DNA of 64,000 nt from Aureimonas endophytica (GTDB lineage: Bacteria > Pseudomonadota > Alphaproteobacteria > Rhizobiales > Rhizobiaceae): contig NZ_BMIQ01000011.1 in assembly GCF_014642635.1 (NCBI RefSeq), positions 37,306-101,305 of the forward strand, written 5' to 3'. This document shows, piece by piece, positions 51,344 to 60,828 of this stretch. A program made the position numbers and the translations under genes. The notes under the pieces are model-generated. The model saw only the letters and a list, made by a program, of their open reading frames with translations. It searched no databases and had not been told where the DNA came from. How positions within the stretch are numbered: the first letter of the stretch is position 1; the number at the start of each line of letters is the position of its first letter.

Positions 51344-53428
51344 ATGCCCGTGCCGAATGCCGTCGATCCGCGTCCGACGCTCGCCGCGCCCGACGACGAT
51401 CCCCATCTTTGGCTGGAGGAGATCGAGGGCGAGCGGGCGCTGGCTCATGTCGCGGCCGAGAATGCGAAGACCCTCGCCGCCCTCGCCGACGCGCGCTTCG
51501 AGGCCGATCGCGACGGGCTCGCCGAGGCGCTCGACCGGCCGGACCGCATTCCCTTCGTCACGCGGCGCGGCGGGCTCCTCTACAATTTCTGGCGCGACGC
51601 GGCCCATCCGCGCGGGCTCTGGCGGCGCACGACGCCAGAAAGCTACCGCTCGGAGGCGCCCGACTGGGAGACGCTTCTCGATCTCGACGCGCTCGCCGCC
51701 GAGGAGGGCGCCGACTGGGTCTGGGCCGGCGCCCATTCGCGGCCCCGCCATCACGACCGGGCGATCCTGCGCCTGTCGCGCGGCGGCGGCGACGCGGTGA
51801 CGCTGCGCGAATTCGATCTCGAAACCAGAAGCTTCGTCGCGGGCGGCTTCGATCTTGCCGAGGGCAAGAGCGGGCTCGACTGGCTCGACCGCGACACGCT
51901 GCTCCTGCAGAGCGCGCTCGGCGAGGGCATGGCGACGGAGTCGGGCTATGCGCGCACGGTGCGGCTCTGGCGGCGCGGCGGCGATCCGCTGGCCGCCCCG
52001 GTGCTCTTCGAAGTGCCGGCGACCTCGATGTTCGCCGGCGCGGACGTGCATCATCGCGGCGAGGCGGAATGGTGCATCTTCGTCGAGCGCCTCGGCTTCT
52101 TCGACGCCGTGATCCATCTCGGCGACCGGGAGGGGCCGAAGACGCGGCTCGACCTGCCGACCGACATCACGATCTTCTGGGACGACGACTTCGTTGCGCT
52201 CAGCCCGCGCCGCGACTGGACGGTCGAGGGTCGCACCTATCCGTCCGGCTGCGTCCTCGGCCTCGGGCTCGACGCCCTCCTGGCGGGCGGACGCGACTTC
52301 CGCCTCGTCTTCGAGCCGGCGCCGCGCCGGGCGCTGCAAGGCTTCTTCTGGTCGAAGGGCCTCCTCGTCCTCTCCATCCTCGACGACATGCGGGCGCGCT
52401 TCCTCACCGTGGACCCGAAGCGCGACTGGCGGGAGACGCGCATCGCCGGCCTGCCGGAACTCGGCATGGTCTCGCTCTGGCGCCTCGACGAGGACGACCG
52501 GGAGGCCAATGGCGACCTTCTCGCCTATGCCGCCGATCCGATCACGCCGCCGACGCTCTACGAGACGCGGCCGGAGCTCGCCGCCCCGACCGTGCTGAAG
52601 CGCGCGCCGGTGCTGTTCGATGCCGGCGGCCTCGTCGTCACGCGGCACGAGGCCGTGTCCGTCGACGGCGAGCGCATCCCCTATGTCCAGGCCGGCCCGC
52701 CCGGCGAGACGGGCGAGGCGCCGGTGCATCTTTCCGGCTATGGCGGCTTCGAGGTCTCGAACATCCCCGGCTATTCCGCCGGCCTCGGCCGGCTCTGGCT
52801 GGCGAAGGGCGGCACCACGGTGACGGCCAATATCCGGGGCGGCGGCGAGTTCGGCCCCTGGTGGCACGAGGCCGGCCGGCGCGAGCATAAGGCGCGCTCG
52901 CATGACGATTTCGCGGCCGTCGCCGCGGATCTCGTCCGGCGCGGCGTGACGCGGCCCGGCCGGCTCGCGGCCGAGGGCGGCTCGAATGGCGGGCTCCTCA
53001 TCGCCAATATGCTGGTGCGCTATCCCGAGCGCTTCGGCGCGCTTCTCTGCACCGTGCCGCTCATCGACATGCGCCGCTATCACCGCCTCCTCGCCGGGGC
53101 GAGCTGGATCGCCGAATATGGCGACCCGGACCGGCCGGAGGACTGGGCCTTCCTCCAGCACATCTCCGCCTATCACGCGGCCGAGCCCGGCCGGCCCTAT
53201 CCGCCGATCCTCATCGCCACGACGCGGCGCGACGACCGGGTGCATCCGGGCCATGCCCGCAAGATGGCGGCGAAGCTCCAGGCCATGGGCTATGCCGCGC
53301 ATCTCTTCGAGCAGGAGGGCGGCGGCCACGGCGCCGGGCGCGACAATCGCGAGATCGCCTCCTTCGCGGCGCTTGGCCTCGCCTTCCTGCGCCGGGCCAT
53401 CGGCTGGGAGCCGACGGCGGCGGCGTGA
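51344..53428 (+). CDS. Prolyl oligopeptidase family serine peptidase (S9A)
   Basis: 694 residues. N-terminal seven-blade propeller (~1-420) opening DDPHLWLEEIEGERALAHV, and a C-terminal hydrolase domain. Catalytic Ser547 in GGSNGG, Asp about 630 in DDRVHPGH and His662 in GGGHGAG are all present. Cytosolic, no leader. Cuts short peptides after Pro or basic residues depending on branch; the exact specificity is not clear. Its stop overlaps the ROK gene start (GTGA). Confidence 0.88.
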   Translation: MPVPNAVDPRPTLAAPDDDPHLWLEEIEGERALAHVAAENAKTLAALADARFEADRDGLAEALDRPDRIPFVTRRGGLLYNFWRDAAHPRGLWRRTTPESYRSEAPDWETLLDLDALAAEEGADWVWAGAHSRPRHHDRAILRLSRGGGDAVTLREFDLETRSFVAGGFDLAEGKSGLDWLDRDTLLLQSALGEGMATESGYARTVRLWRRGGDPLAAPVLFEVPATSMFAGADVHHRGEAEWCIFVERLGFFDAVIHLGDREGPKTRLDLPTDITIFWDDDFVALSPRRDWTVEGRTYPSGCVLGLGLDALLAGGRDFRLVFEPAPRRALQGFFWSKGLLVLSILDDMRARFLTVDPKRDWRETRIAGLPELGMVSLWRLDEDDREANGDLLAYAADPITPPTLYETRPELAAPTVLKRAPVLFDAGGLVVTRHEAVSVDGERIPYVQAGPPGETGEAPVHLSGYGGFEVSNIPGYSAGLGRLWLAKGGTTVTANIRGGGEFGPWWHEAGRREHKARSHDDFAAVAADLVRRGVTRPGRLAAEGGSNGGLLIANMLVRYPERFGALLCTVPLIDMRRYHRLLAGASWIAEYGDPDRPEDWAFLQHISAYHAAEPGRPYPPILIATTRRDDRVHPGHARKMAAKLQAMGYAAHLFEQEGGGHGAGRDNREIASFAALGLAFLRRAIGWEPTAAA

Positions 53429-54573
53429 AGGGCGGAGCCGATCCGCAGGGGCCGCCCCTGCCGCCCTTCCAGCCCGAGCGGCGCGACCCCGCCGCCGGGC
53501 TGAACCTCGTGCAGGCGGCGGACCACAATCTGCGCGTGACGCTGGAGGCCCTGCGGCGCGGCGGCGCGCAGACGCGGCTCGATCTCGCCGGCGTCACCGG
53601 CCTCACCGTGCCCGGCATCGCCAATATCCTGCGCCGCCTGACCGAGGACGGGCTGGTCGAGCCCGATGGCGGCGGGCGCTCGCAGCTCTTCGCCATCCGG
53701 CCGGGCGGCGCCGTCGCGCTCGGCCTCGACCGGACGGAGGACGGGTTCCATCTCGTCGCGATCGACCTTTTCGGCACGATCCTCTTCGAGGAGCGCGCGG
53801 CGAGAATGCCGGAGAACGATGCGGCGCTGGTGCGCGCCGCCGCCGACCGCCTGCAACGGGAGCGGCCGGAGGCGCGGCTCGTCGGCATCGGCCTCGCCGC
53901 CGACCCGCCCGCCGAAGGCTTGCGCCACGCCCTCGCGCCGCTGCCCGTCACGATCGAGCGCGACACGGTGGCGGCGGCGATCGCCGAGCGGCAGTTCGGC
54001 ACGGCGGGAGCGGATGACAGCTTCGTCCATATCCTCCTCGGCCCCTCGGTGCGCGCCGGCATGGTGATCGGCGGCAGCGTCTTCGACGGCGCCTCGCATC
54101 GCGCCGGGCAGGTCGGGCGCATGCGCACCGGCACGCAGGGGCGCTTCCTCGACGACGTCGCCTCGACGCGCCTCCTGCCGGGCTTCGACCCCGAGGCGCC
54201 GGACGTGCGGCGCTGGATCGAGGCGGCGGCCGAGCATCTCACCGACATGATCATCGCGCTCTCGGCCTTTCTCGGCCCCCGCCTCGTGACGATCGGCGGC
54301 CGGCTGCCGGAGCCGCTGCTCGCCGCGCTGACGGCGCGTCTCGCCGCCGGCTGGGCGGCGCGCATGGTCGGGCCGACGCAGCCCTACTGGCTGCCGGAGC
54401 TGCGCCGCGCCAGCCAGGGCGAGGCGGGCGTCGCCCTCGGCCTCGCCGCCCTGCCCTTTCTCGAAACGCTGCTGCCCGATCCGCGCCGCTCCTTTCGCGG
54501 CGGGATCATGCCGGCGACCGGCCCCGCAGCGGCGAGCGCGTCCGCTGCGCCGGATCGGCCGCTTCCAGCCTGA
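53425..54573 (+). CDS. ROK family regulator, catalytically degenerate (GTG start)
   Basis: 382 residues from a GTG overlapping the peptidase stop. N-terminal MarR-like helix-turn-helix (TRLDLAGVTGLTVPGIANIL) and ROK fold. The phosphate-binding loop is altered (GLDRTEDGFHLVAIDL), the NDA motif is RDT, the ExGH sugar motif is QVGR and the Cys-rich zinc site is missing. So it is a regulator at most, not a kinase, and sugar sensing may also be lost. Its 3' end overlaps the convergent ROK gene by 68 bases. Confidence 0.75.
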   Translation: MKGGADPQGPPLPPFQPERRDPAAGLNLVQAADHNLRVTLEALRRGGAQTRLDLAGVTGLTVPGIANILRRLTEDGLVEPDGGGRSQLFAIRPGGAVALGLDRTEDGFHLVAIDLFGTILFEERAARMPENDAALVRAAADRLQRERPEARLVGIGLAADPPAEGLRHALAPLPVTIERDTVAAAIAERQFGTAGADDSFVHILLGPSVRAGMVIGGSVFDGASHRAGQVGRMRTGTQGRFLDDVASTRLLPGFDPEAPDVRRWIEAAAEHLTDMIIALSAFLGPRLVTIGGRLPEPLLAALTARLAAGWAARMVGPTQPYWLPELRRASQGEAGVALGLAALPFLETLLPDPRRSFRGGIMPATGPAAASASAAPDRPLPA

Positions 54574-55723
54574 GCGCGTGGGCGAGCGGCATGGTGGCCG
54601 CGCCGAGCGCCGCCGCATCCTCCGAGCCGCCGGCGCGATAGACGTTCGGCACCGGCCGCGAATCCTCGGCCAGAGCCTCGTGCACATGGAGGATCAGCCG
54701 GTCCATCAGCGTCACCGGCAGGCGCCCGCCGATGACGACGGCATCGGGATCGAGGGCGAGGCCGATATCGATCGCGGCTTCCGCGAGCGGACGGGCGGCG
54801 CGGCGCAGCCAGTCCGCCACCAGCGCCCGGCCGCGCTCGTCGAGCGCGAGAAGCTGCTGCGGCTCCCGCACCTCGATGCCGTGCGACTTCAGGAAGTCGT
54901 AGAGGAGGAAGAGCGAGACGAGCTCGCCGAGCGGCCGCACCGGCCCGAGGCCGCCCTCCGGCGCGACGGGGAGCCAGCCGATCTCGCCGGCGATGCCCGC
55001 CGCGCCATGATAGGCAGCGCCGTCCAGCACCACGCCGCCGCCGAGGCCGGCGCCGATGAAGATGTAGAAGAAGCTGCGGATCTCGGCGCCGAGCCCGTAG
55101 GTCGTCTCGCCGATCGCCGCCGCCGTCGCGTCGTTGTCGATGAAGATCGGCCGGTCGGTGATCTCGCCGAGCCCGGCGCGGATGTCGGTCGCCTCCCAGA
55201 GCGCGTAGCGCTCGGGCATGCCGATGAAGGGAATGCGGCCGAGCCAGTCGGGAAAGGCGACGCCGATGCCGGCGAGCCGGCTCTCGTCGATGGCGCGGTG
55301 CCGGCGGAACGTCTTCAGCGCCTCGCGCACCTCGGCGAAGAAGGCGTCGGGCAGAAGATAGCGCGCCTCGCGATGGATGCGGTCCTGGACGCGGCCGAGC
55401 GCGTCGACGGCGACGATGGTCAGATGGTCGCGGCCGAGGCCGATGCCGACGGACGAGCAGCCCTGCGGATCGATCTCCAGCTCGATCGCCGGCTGGCCGC
55501 GCAGGCCGTAGCGCCGGCGCGCCTCCATCACCAGACCGTCGTCGATCAGCTTCTCGGTGATGCGCGCCACGGCCTGCTTGGAAAGCCCGCAGCGCTGCGC
55601 CAGCTCGGTGCGGGAAATCGGCTGGCTCCAGCGGATGGTGCGCAGCACGACCGCCTGGTTGTGGCTGGCGGCGAGGCCCGAATTGGAGCCGGCGAGATCG
55701 CCCGGCGGGGAAATGGCTGTCAT
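54506..55723 (-). CDS. ROK family transcriptional regulator
   Basis: 405 residues from MTAISPPG; GGAAAGA sits immediately before it and no conserved sequence lies further upstream. Helix-turn-helix at ~30-75 (ISRTELAQRCGLSKQAVARI). The ROK domain has FIDNDATAAAIGE (NDA kept) and GIAGEIGW, where the usual His of GEIGH is Trp; the Cys-rich zinc motif is absent. Kinase activity is unlikely. It is transcribed leftward, with the TA pair separating it from the mannosidase operon, and is the best candidate regulator of that operon. Confidence 0.82.
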   Translation of the reverse strand: MTAISPPGDLAGSNSGLAASHNQAVVLRTIRWSQPISRTELAQRCGLSKQAVARITEKLIDDGLVMEARRRYGLRGQPAIELEIDPQGCSSVGIGLGRDHLTIVAVDALGRVQDRIHREARYLLPDAFFAEVREALKTFRRHRAIDESRLAGIGVAFPDWLGRIPFIGMPERYALWEATDIRAGLGEITDRPIFIDNDATAAAIGETTYGLGAEIRSFFYIFIGAGLGGGVVLDGAAYHGAAGIAGEIGWLPVAPEGGLGPVRPLGELVSLFLLYDFLKSHGIEVREPQQLLALDERGRALVADWLRRAARPLAEAAIDIGLALDPDAVVIGGRLPVTLMDRLILHVHEALAEDSRPVPNVYRAGGSEDAAALGAATMPLAHALRLEAADPAQRTRSPLRGRSPA

Positions 55724-55904
55724 TCTTTCCGGAACCGGCGCGGAACCGGGCGACAGGCTGCGGCTCCAGCGCGGCAAGGAAGCGATGCGCCGAGGGGATT
55801 TGTCAACCGCGAGAGCGGCGGGGAAGGACCGGCCGCAAGCGGAGGCTCTCGCGCCGCAGGACGGCAAGCCTCACCGACATCATGCCTGAACCCGGGGTAC
55901 GCCT

Positions 55905-55933
55905 TTGACGACACAATGCAAATGCATTACCTT
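55905..55933 (+). promoter_or_regulatory. Promoter and dyad of the prlF-yhaV operon
   Basis: A -35 box TTGACG (55905-55910) is followed after 17 bases by TACCTT (55928-55933). Between them lies the dyad AATGC-AAAT-GCATT (55915-55928). An operator between -35 and -10 fits autorepression by an AbrB-type antitoxin. The antitoxin ATG is 37 bases downstream. Confidence 0.5.
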
Positions 55934-55969
55934 TCCGAGCGAAGACCCTGTCCCGCGCGCGAGGTGATC

Positions 55970-56296
55970 ATGCCGACATTCGTCCAGGAGGAGTCGAAAC
56001 TCACCGACCGGTATCAGACGACCATTCCGAGCGGGGTCCGCAAGCAATTGCGGCTCGGCAAGGGTGACCGCATCCGATACCGCATCGACGCCGAGGGGCG
56101 GGTCTATATCGAAGGCGCGCGCGAGGAGGCGGAAGACCCGGCCCTCGGAGCGTTTCTGGATTTTCTGGAATCCGACATCAGACGCCATCCCGAACGGCTT
56201 TTGGCACTCGACGGCGCCTTGTATGAGCGCATGAAAAACTTGGTCGGTCATGCGGATGTCGATCTCGACCAGCCGCTTTCCGAAGAGGACGAATGA
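55970..56296 (+). CDS. prlF: PrlF-type antitoxin (AbrB/SpoVT fold)
   Basis: 108 residues from MPTFVQEE, with GAGG close upstream. LTDRYQTTIPSGVRKQLRLG, KGDRIRYRI is the swapped-hairpin AbrB DNA-binding domain. The C-terminal part, FLDFLESDIRRHPERLLALD, binds the toxin in the E. coli homologue. Overlaps yhaV as ATGA. Neutralises the YhaV RNase and represses its own operon, per the known family. Confidence 0.85.
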   Translation: MPTFVQEESKLTDRYQTTIPSGVRKQLRLGKGDRIRYRIDAEGRVYIEGAREEAEDPALGAFLDFLESDIRRHPERLLALDGALYERMKNLVGHADVDLDQPLSEEDE

Positions 56297-56811
56297 CGCG
56301 ATCCGGTCCGCCGGCCGCGCCGCCGGTCGTCGTCAACGGCTGGTCAATCTATGCTCACCCGATCTTCCTCGACCAGCTCGACACCCTGATCGGGGAGGTC
56401 GAGGAACGGAGGGCGCGCGATCCCGAGACCTATCGGCAGAAGAACGCCTTCAAGCGTCTGGCCGCGATCTTCAAGATCGTCTTCCAGACCATTCCCGCCG
56501 ATCCCGGTGGACCGCAGTTCCGCCAGGGCAAGACGCTCGGGGACGGACGGAAACATTGGTTCCGGGCGAAATTCCTCCAGCAGTACCGGTTGTTCTTCCG
56601 GTTCGACGGCGCCGCGAAGATCGTGGTCCTGGCCTGGGTGAACGACGAGTCGAGCCTGCGCGCCTATGGCAGCAAGGACGACGCCTATGCGACGTTTCGA
56701 GCGATGCTCGACAGCGGCCATCCGCCGGACGTCTACGACGCGCTTCTGAAGGAGGCGAAGGCGGCGTCCTCGCGGTTCGAGGCGAGTTTCGAGGCGGCGG
56801 GCCAGTCCTGA
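56293..56811 (+). CDS. yhaV: YhaV-type RNase toxin
   Basis: 172 residues. NGWSIYAHPIFLDQLDTLI, KNAFKRLAAIFKIVFQTIP, FRAKFLQQYRLFFRFD and VLAWVNDESSLRAYGSKDDA are strongly YhaV-like (RelE-superfamily ribonuclease). The C-terminus extends the usual length slightly (EAKAASSRFEASFEAAGQS). Coupled to prlF by ATGA overlap. Expected to cleave mRNA/rRNA when freed from the antitoxin. Confidence 0.88.
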   Translation: MTRSGPPAAPPVVVNGWSIYAHPIFLDQLDTLIGEVEERRARDPETYRQKNAFKRLAAIFKIVFQTIPADPGGPQFRQGKTLGDGRKHWFRAKFLQQYRLFFRFDGAAKIVVLAWVNDESSLRAYGSKDDAYATFRAMLDSGHPPDVYDALLKEAKAASSRFEASFEAAGQS

Positions 56812-56944
56812 AGACCCCGCATGACAGCCCGCACCCGGCCGCCGAAGAGTCTCGGCGGCGATCGCGGCATGAAGGCGCGCCGTTCCCGTCTCCACCTTCG
56901 CAAGGGGAGACGGTGCCGAACGCCCGGCGGTTTTCGACCCCCGC

Positions 56945-59900
56945 CTATTCCCGCGCGAGGCGCCAGCTGCGGACTTCGAAGGGCTTGAGGTCCGGGCCGG
57001 TCTCGCGCGTCACCGGCTCTTCGAGAAGGTTCACGTCGCCTTCCACCCGCCAGCCCTCGGCGGGGCGGAGCGTGAAGGGGCCGCGCGCGCCGGCCGGCTC
57101 GTAGACGCGGGCGACGAGGCCCTGCCCGTCTTCCGCAACCTTCAGGCCCGCGAGGCCCGCCGCGATGCCGGTCGCGACCAGCGGTTGGACGAGCCCGGCG
57201 GCGAGGCCCCCGGCCTTCGTCGCCAGGACCGGCTGGTTGAGATCCAGCGCCTCCTCGCGCACGCCGCCCTCGCGCCAGTCGCCGCCATGCGGCATGAGCG
57301 CATAGGTGAAGCTCTGCGCTCCCTCGTCCGCCATCGGGTCGGGATAGATCGGCGCGCGCACCAGGCTGAGGCCGAGGACATTCCCCTTCACGCTATGGCC
57401 GTATTTGGCATCGTTCAGCAGCGCGACGCCGAAGCCCGGCTCCGACAGGTCGGCGAAGCGATGGGCCGGCACCTCGAACTTCGCCGCGTCCCAGGACGTG
57501 TTGTCATGCGTGGCGCGGCGCACCACGCCGAAGGCGCATTCGAAGGTGGCGAAGTCGCTGCGCACGTCGACCGGCGTCTCGGCCCGCAACAGGACGCGGC
57601 GGTCGTGCCAGTCGAGCTCGGTGCGGATCTCGAGACGCGGCGAATTGGCCCAGAGGCGCAGCTCCTGCGTGATCGTGGAATCGCGGAAACGGCGACGGAG
57701 GCGCAAGGCGACGCGATGCGGCCCGCTTTCCACCAAGTCGAGACCGTCGAGATGGGTCAGCTCGATGCCGCCCCGGCGATAGTCGTCCTCGAGGTCCCAG
57801 GCATCCCAGTCGCGCGGCTTGTCCATGGGATAGACCCAGAGCTGGTTGCCGCGCCCGGCCAGCGCCTCGCGGCTGGTCCGCTTGTCGAACAGGCGGGTCA
57901 GCGTGCCGTCGGCGCCGATCTCGATCCGCACGAAGCGGTTTTCGAGATGGCTCGCCGAAACCGACAGATCGCTCGGCGCGGCGAGATCGCGCGGGTCGAG
58001 GACGAGGATGCCGAGGCCCGGCAGCGCGGTCTCGGCGGTGACGGGCGCGCCGTCGATCTCGGCGCGGATCGCCCGCGCGTGGAGATCGGGATTGACGACG
58101 ACCAGCGCCTCGGCGAGCCCGCCCTTCGGCAGACGGGCGGCGAGCGCGGCGAGGCCCTCGGCCTTGGCCGCCTCGGCCGCCGCCAGCGACTCCGTCAGCT
58201 CGCGCTCGGCGTCGTCGTAGATCTCGCGGATGCCGGAGCCGGGCAGGATGTCGTGGAACTCGTTCTTCAGGACGGTGCGCCAGACGGGTTCGAGGCTCGC
58301 CGGCGCCGCCGCGCCGAGCAGCGTCGCCAGCGAGGCGACGGTCTCGGCGGTGATCAGCGCCCGCTCGGCATGGCGGTGCAGGCGCTTCGTATGGCTCTGC
58401 GAGGTCAGCGTCGCGCGGTGGAGCTCCAGATAGATCTCGCCGGACCAGACCGGCAGGCGCTCTTCCGGCACCTCGTCATGGATGCGGGCGAAGAAGTCCT
58501 CGACCCGCACCGGGCGCAGCGCCGGCACGATGGGGAAATCGGCGAGCTGCGCCTGGCGCTCCAGCATTTCCGGCGTGGTGCCGCCGCCGCCGTCGCCCCA
58601 GCCGACGGCGAGAAGGCTCTCGTCATGAATGTCCTTGCGGCGGAAATTGCCCCAGGTGGGCAGGATCGCCGCCGGCTCGATCGAACCGTTATAGCCGTTC
58701 TGCGGATTGTCGAAGGTGTGGGCGAGGACCCGGCTGCCGTCGAGCCCTTCCCAGAGGAAGAGATCGTGCGGGAAGCGGTTGGTCTCCGACCAGTTCACCT
58801 TGATGGTGAAGAAGGAATCCATGCCGCCCTGGCGCAGGAGCTGCGGCAGGGCCGGCGAGAAGCCGAAGCAGTCCGGCAGCCAGCAGACGCGGTGGCGCGT
58901 GCCGAAGGTCCGCTCGAAATAGCGCTGGCCGTAGAGGATCTGGCGCACGAAGCTCTCGCCGGTCGGCATATTGGTGTCGGGCTCGACCCACATGCCGCCG
59001 ATCGTCTCCCACTGCCCGGCCTTCACCGCCTCGCGGATCGCCTCGAACAGAGCCGGATCGTCCTCTTCGATCTGGGCGTAATAGGCGGCGGTCGACTGGT
59101 TGAAGACATAGGAGGGGAAATCCTCCATCAGCCGCAGCGCGGTGTGGAAGGTGCGCCGCGTCTTGCGCCGCGTCTCGGCATAGGGCCAGAGCCAGGCGAG
59201 ATCGATATGGGCATGGCCGGTGAGCGCGATCCGCCCCTGCTGCGGATAGCGCGCCTTCAGGCCCTGGAGCGCGGCGACGAGCCCTTCATGGGCGCGGACG
59301 ACGCCGGCGCGCTGCGTCTCGGTCAGACCCTCCGGCCGCTCCTTCAGCGGCGGCAGGCCCCAGATGGCGCGGCCTTGGGTGAAGTCGCCCATGCGCGCCA
59401 CGTAGTCGGCGGTGGCGGACGGCCAGTCGAGCGCGGCGAAGGCCTCTTCGCCGGCCGCGACGAGATGGGCCACGACCTCGTGCGCGCCGAGAAGCCGCGC
59501 CGTCTCGACCAGCTGGCGCAGGAGAAGGTGGAACCCGTGAAGGGCGGGCTCGATCCAGGCGAGACGGGCCGTGACGAGGCGCGGCTCCTTCACCGGCTCG
59601 CCGAAGGGCAAGCGGGCGACGGTCTCGGAGCGGATGCCGAAGCGCCGGCCCGGCACCGCGAATTCGCGGTGATAGGGGTCGAGGCCGTAGCTCTTCTCGC
59701 CGGTCTCGCCGACGAGGGTGATGAGGCTCTCGCCGCCGAGATCGAGGATCAGCCGCGTCTCGTCGAGGGTCCAGCCCTCCGGCACCTCGGCCGAGGCGGC
59801 GAAGGCGAAGACGCCGTCGCGGCGCGGCCACGGGGCGCCGAGCGTCAGCGGCTCGCCGTCGAAGGTCCAGTCCGTGATCGGAAGGCTGGCGCGCTCGCGC

Positions 59901-59965
59901 CAGAAAGGCAGTTCGCGGCTGCGGACATCGAGGCGGTCGATCCGCTGGGCGAGCGTCAGCGACAT
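56945..59965 (-). CDS. Alpha-mannosidase, glycoside hydrolase family 38
   Basis: 1,006 residues, the size of bacterial GH38. Zinc and catalytic residues: HAHID (His253, Asp255), nucleophile candidate Asp365 (LPDCFGFSPALPQLL), ENxW-like and TGHAHIDLAW segments intact, and GDGGGGTTPEML. C-terminal beta-sandwich domains complete the protein to RSWRLARE. AAGGAG precedes ATG 59965. It lies 20 bases after the ABC permease on the same strand and lacks a leader, so it hydrolyses imported alpha-mannosides in the cytosol. Confidence 0.92.
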   Translation of the reverse strand: MSLTLAQRIDRLDVRSRELPFWRERASLPITDWTFDGEPLTLGAPWPRRDGVFAFAASAEVPEGWTLDETRLILDLGGESLITLVGETGEKSYGLDPYHREFAVPGRRFGIRSETVARLPFGEPVKEPRLVTARLAWIEPALHGFHLLLRQLVETARLLGAHEVVAHLVAAGEEAFAALDWPSATADYVARMGDFTQGRAIWGLPPLKERPEGLTETQRAGVVRAHEGLVAALQGLKARYPQQGRIALTGHAHIDLAWLWPYAETRRKTRRTFHTALRLMEDFPSYVFNQSTAAYYAQIEEDDPALFEAIREAVKAGQWETIGGMWVEPDTNMPTGESFVRQILYGQRYFERTFGTRHRVCWLPDCFGFSPALPQLLRQGGMDSFFTIKVNWSETNRFPHDLFLWEGLDGSRVLAHTFDNPQNGYNGSIEPAAILPTWGNFRRKDIHDESLLAVGWGDGGGGTTPEMLERQAQLADFPIVPALRPVRVEDFFARIHDEVPEERLPVWSGEIYLELHRATLTSQSHTKRLHRHAERALITAETVASLATLLGAAAPASLEPVWRTVLKNEFHDILPGSGIREIYDDAERELTESLAAAEAAKAEGLAALAARLPKGGLAEALVVVNPDLHARAIRAEIDGAPVTAETALPGLGILVLDPRDLAAPSDLSVSASHLENRFVRIEIGADGTLTRLFDKRTSREALAGRGNQLWVYPMDKPRDWDAWDLEDDYRRGGIELTHLDGLDLVESGPHRVALRLRRRFRDSTITQELRLWANSPRLEIRTELDWHDRRVLLRAETPVDVRSDFATFECAFGVVRRATHDNTSWDAAKFEVPAHRFADLSEPGFGVALLNDAKYGHSVKGNVLGLSLVRAPIYPDPMADEGAQSFTYALMPHGGDWREGGVREEALDLNQPVLATKAGGLAAGLVQPLVATGIAAGLAGLKVAEDGQGLVARVYEPAGARGPFTLRPAEGWRVEGDVNLLEEPVTRETGPDLKPFEVRSWRLARE

Positions 59966-59985
59966 GGGATACTCCTTGGAATGGT

Positions 59986-60828
59986 TCAGCCCTTCACCGC
60001 GCCGGCGGTGAGCGCGCCGACGACGAGGCGCTGGAGGGCGACGAAGGCGACGATGGCCGGCACGACCGCGACGAGGCAGGCGGCGGCGAGAACCTGCGTG
60101 GTCGAGGCGTTGGACGTGCCGGCGAAGTTGAAGATCGCGACGGCGATCGGCAGCTGCCCGTCCTTGTTGAGAAGCAGGAAGGGGATGAGGAACTGCGACC
60201 AGTTGAGGATCGTCGCGAGGATGAAGGTGGAGGCGAGGCCGGGCGCCGCCAGCGGCAGGGTGATGCGCCAGAAGATGCCGAAGCGCGAGCAGCCGTCCAT
60301 CGCCGCCGCCTCCTCCACCTCCTGCGGAATGGCGTCGATCGCGCCCTTCAGCATCCAGGTGCACATCGGCACGCCGACCGCGACATAGACCATGGTGACG
60401 CCGAAATGGCTGTTGATGAGCCCGAGCGCGCTCATGTAGCGATAGAGCGGCACCAGGATCACCAGCGGCGAGACCATCTGGAAGCCGAGGATCGCCATCA
60501 TCAGGGCCGAGCGGCCGGCGAACCAGAAGCGCGAGAAGGCATAGGCCGCCGGAGCCGCCACGACGAGGCAGCCGAAGCCGCCGAGGGCGGAGAGCTTCAG
60601 CCCGTTCCAGAGATAGATAAGAAAGGCCGGATCGCTCAGCACCTGGGCGAAATTGTCGAGGACCGGGTGCTTCGGGATGAAGCGGCTGGGGCCGAGAAAC
60701 ACCTCCTGCCGCGTGCGCAGCGCCAGGGACAGGAGCCACAGGAGGGGCGTGAGGAAGAAGGCGGCGACGAGGAGCGACAGGAGATAGGTCGCGGCATCGC
60801 CCAGCCGCCGCTGGTGGCGCGCCTTCAT
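59986..60828 (-). CDS. Carbohydrate ABC transporter permease (MalG type)
   Basis: 280 residues, six membrane helices. The ATPase-contact EAA loop is EEAAAMDGCSRFGIFWRITLPLAAPG. Starts MKARHQRR, overlapping the end of the MalF-type gene by 4 bases. Member of the CUT1 sugar importer class; works with the MalF-type permease, the binding protein and an ATPase not found in this window. Confidence 0.9.
   Translation of the reverse strand: MKARHQRRLGDAATYLLSLLVAAFFLTPLLWLLSLALRTRQEVFLGPSRFIPKHPVLDNFAQVLSDPAFLIYLWNGLKLSALGGFGCLVVAAPAAYAFSRFWFAGRSALMMAILGFQMVSPLVILVPLYRYMSALGLINSHFGVTMVYVAVGVPMCTWMLKGAIDAIPQEVEEAAAMDGCSRFGIFWRITLPLAAPGLASTFILATILNWSQFLIPFLLLNKDGQLPIAVAIFNFAGTSNASTTQVLAAACLVAVVPAIVAFVALQRLVVGALTAGAVKG

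Noticed and set aside
57185-60388. A 1,067-codon open frame on the plus strand
   Set aside because: It is the antisense of the GH38 mannosidase and permease genes, which have clear catalytic motifs.
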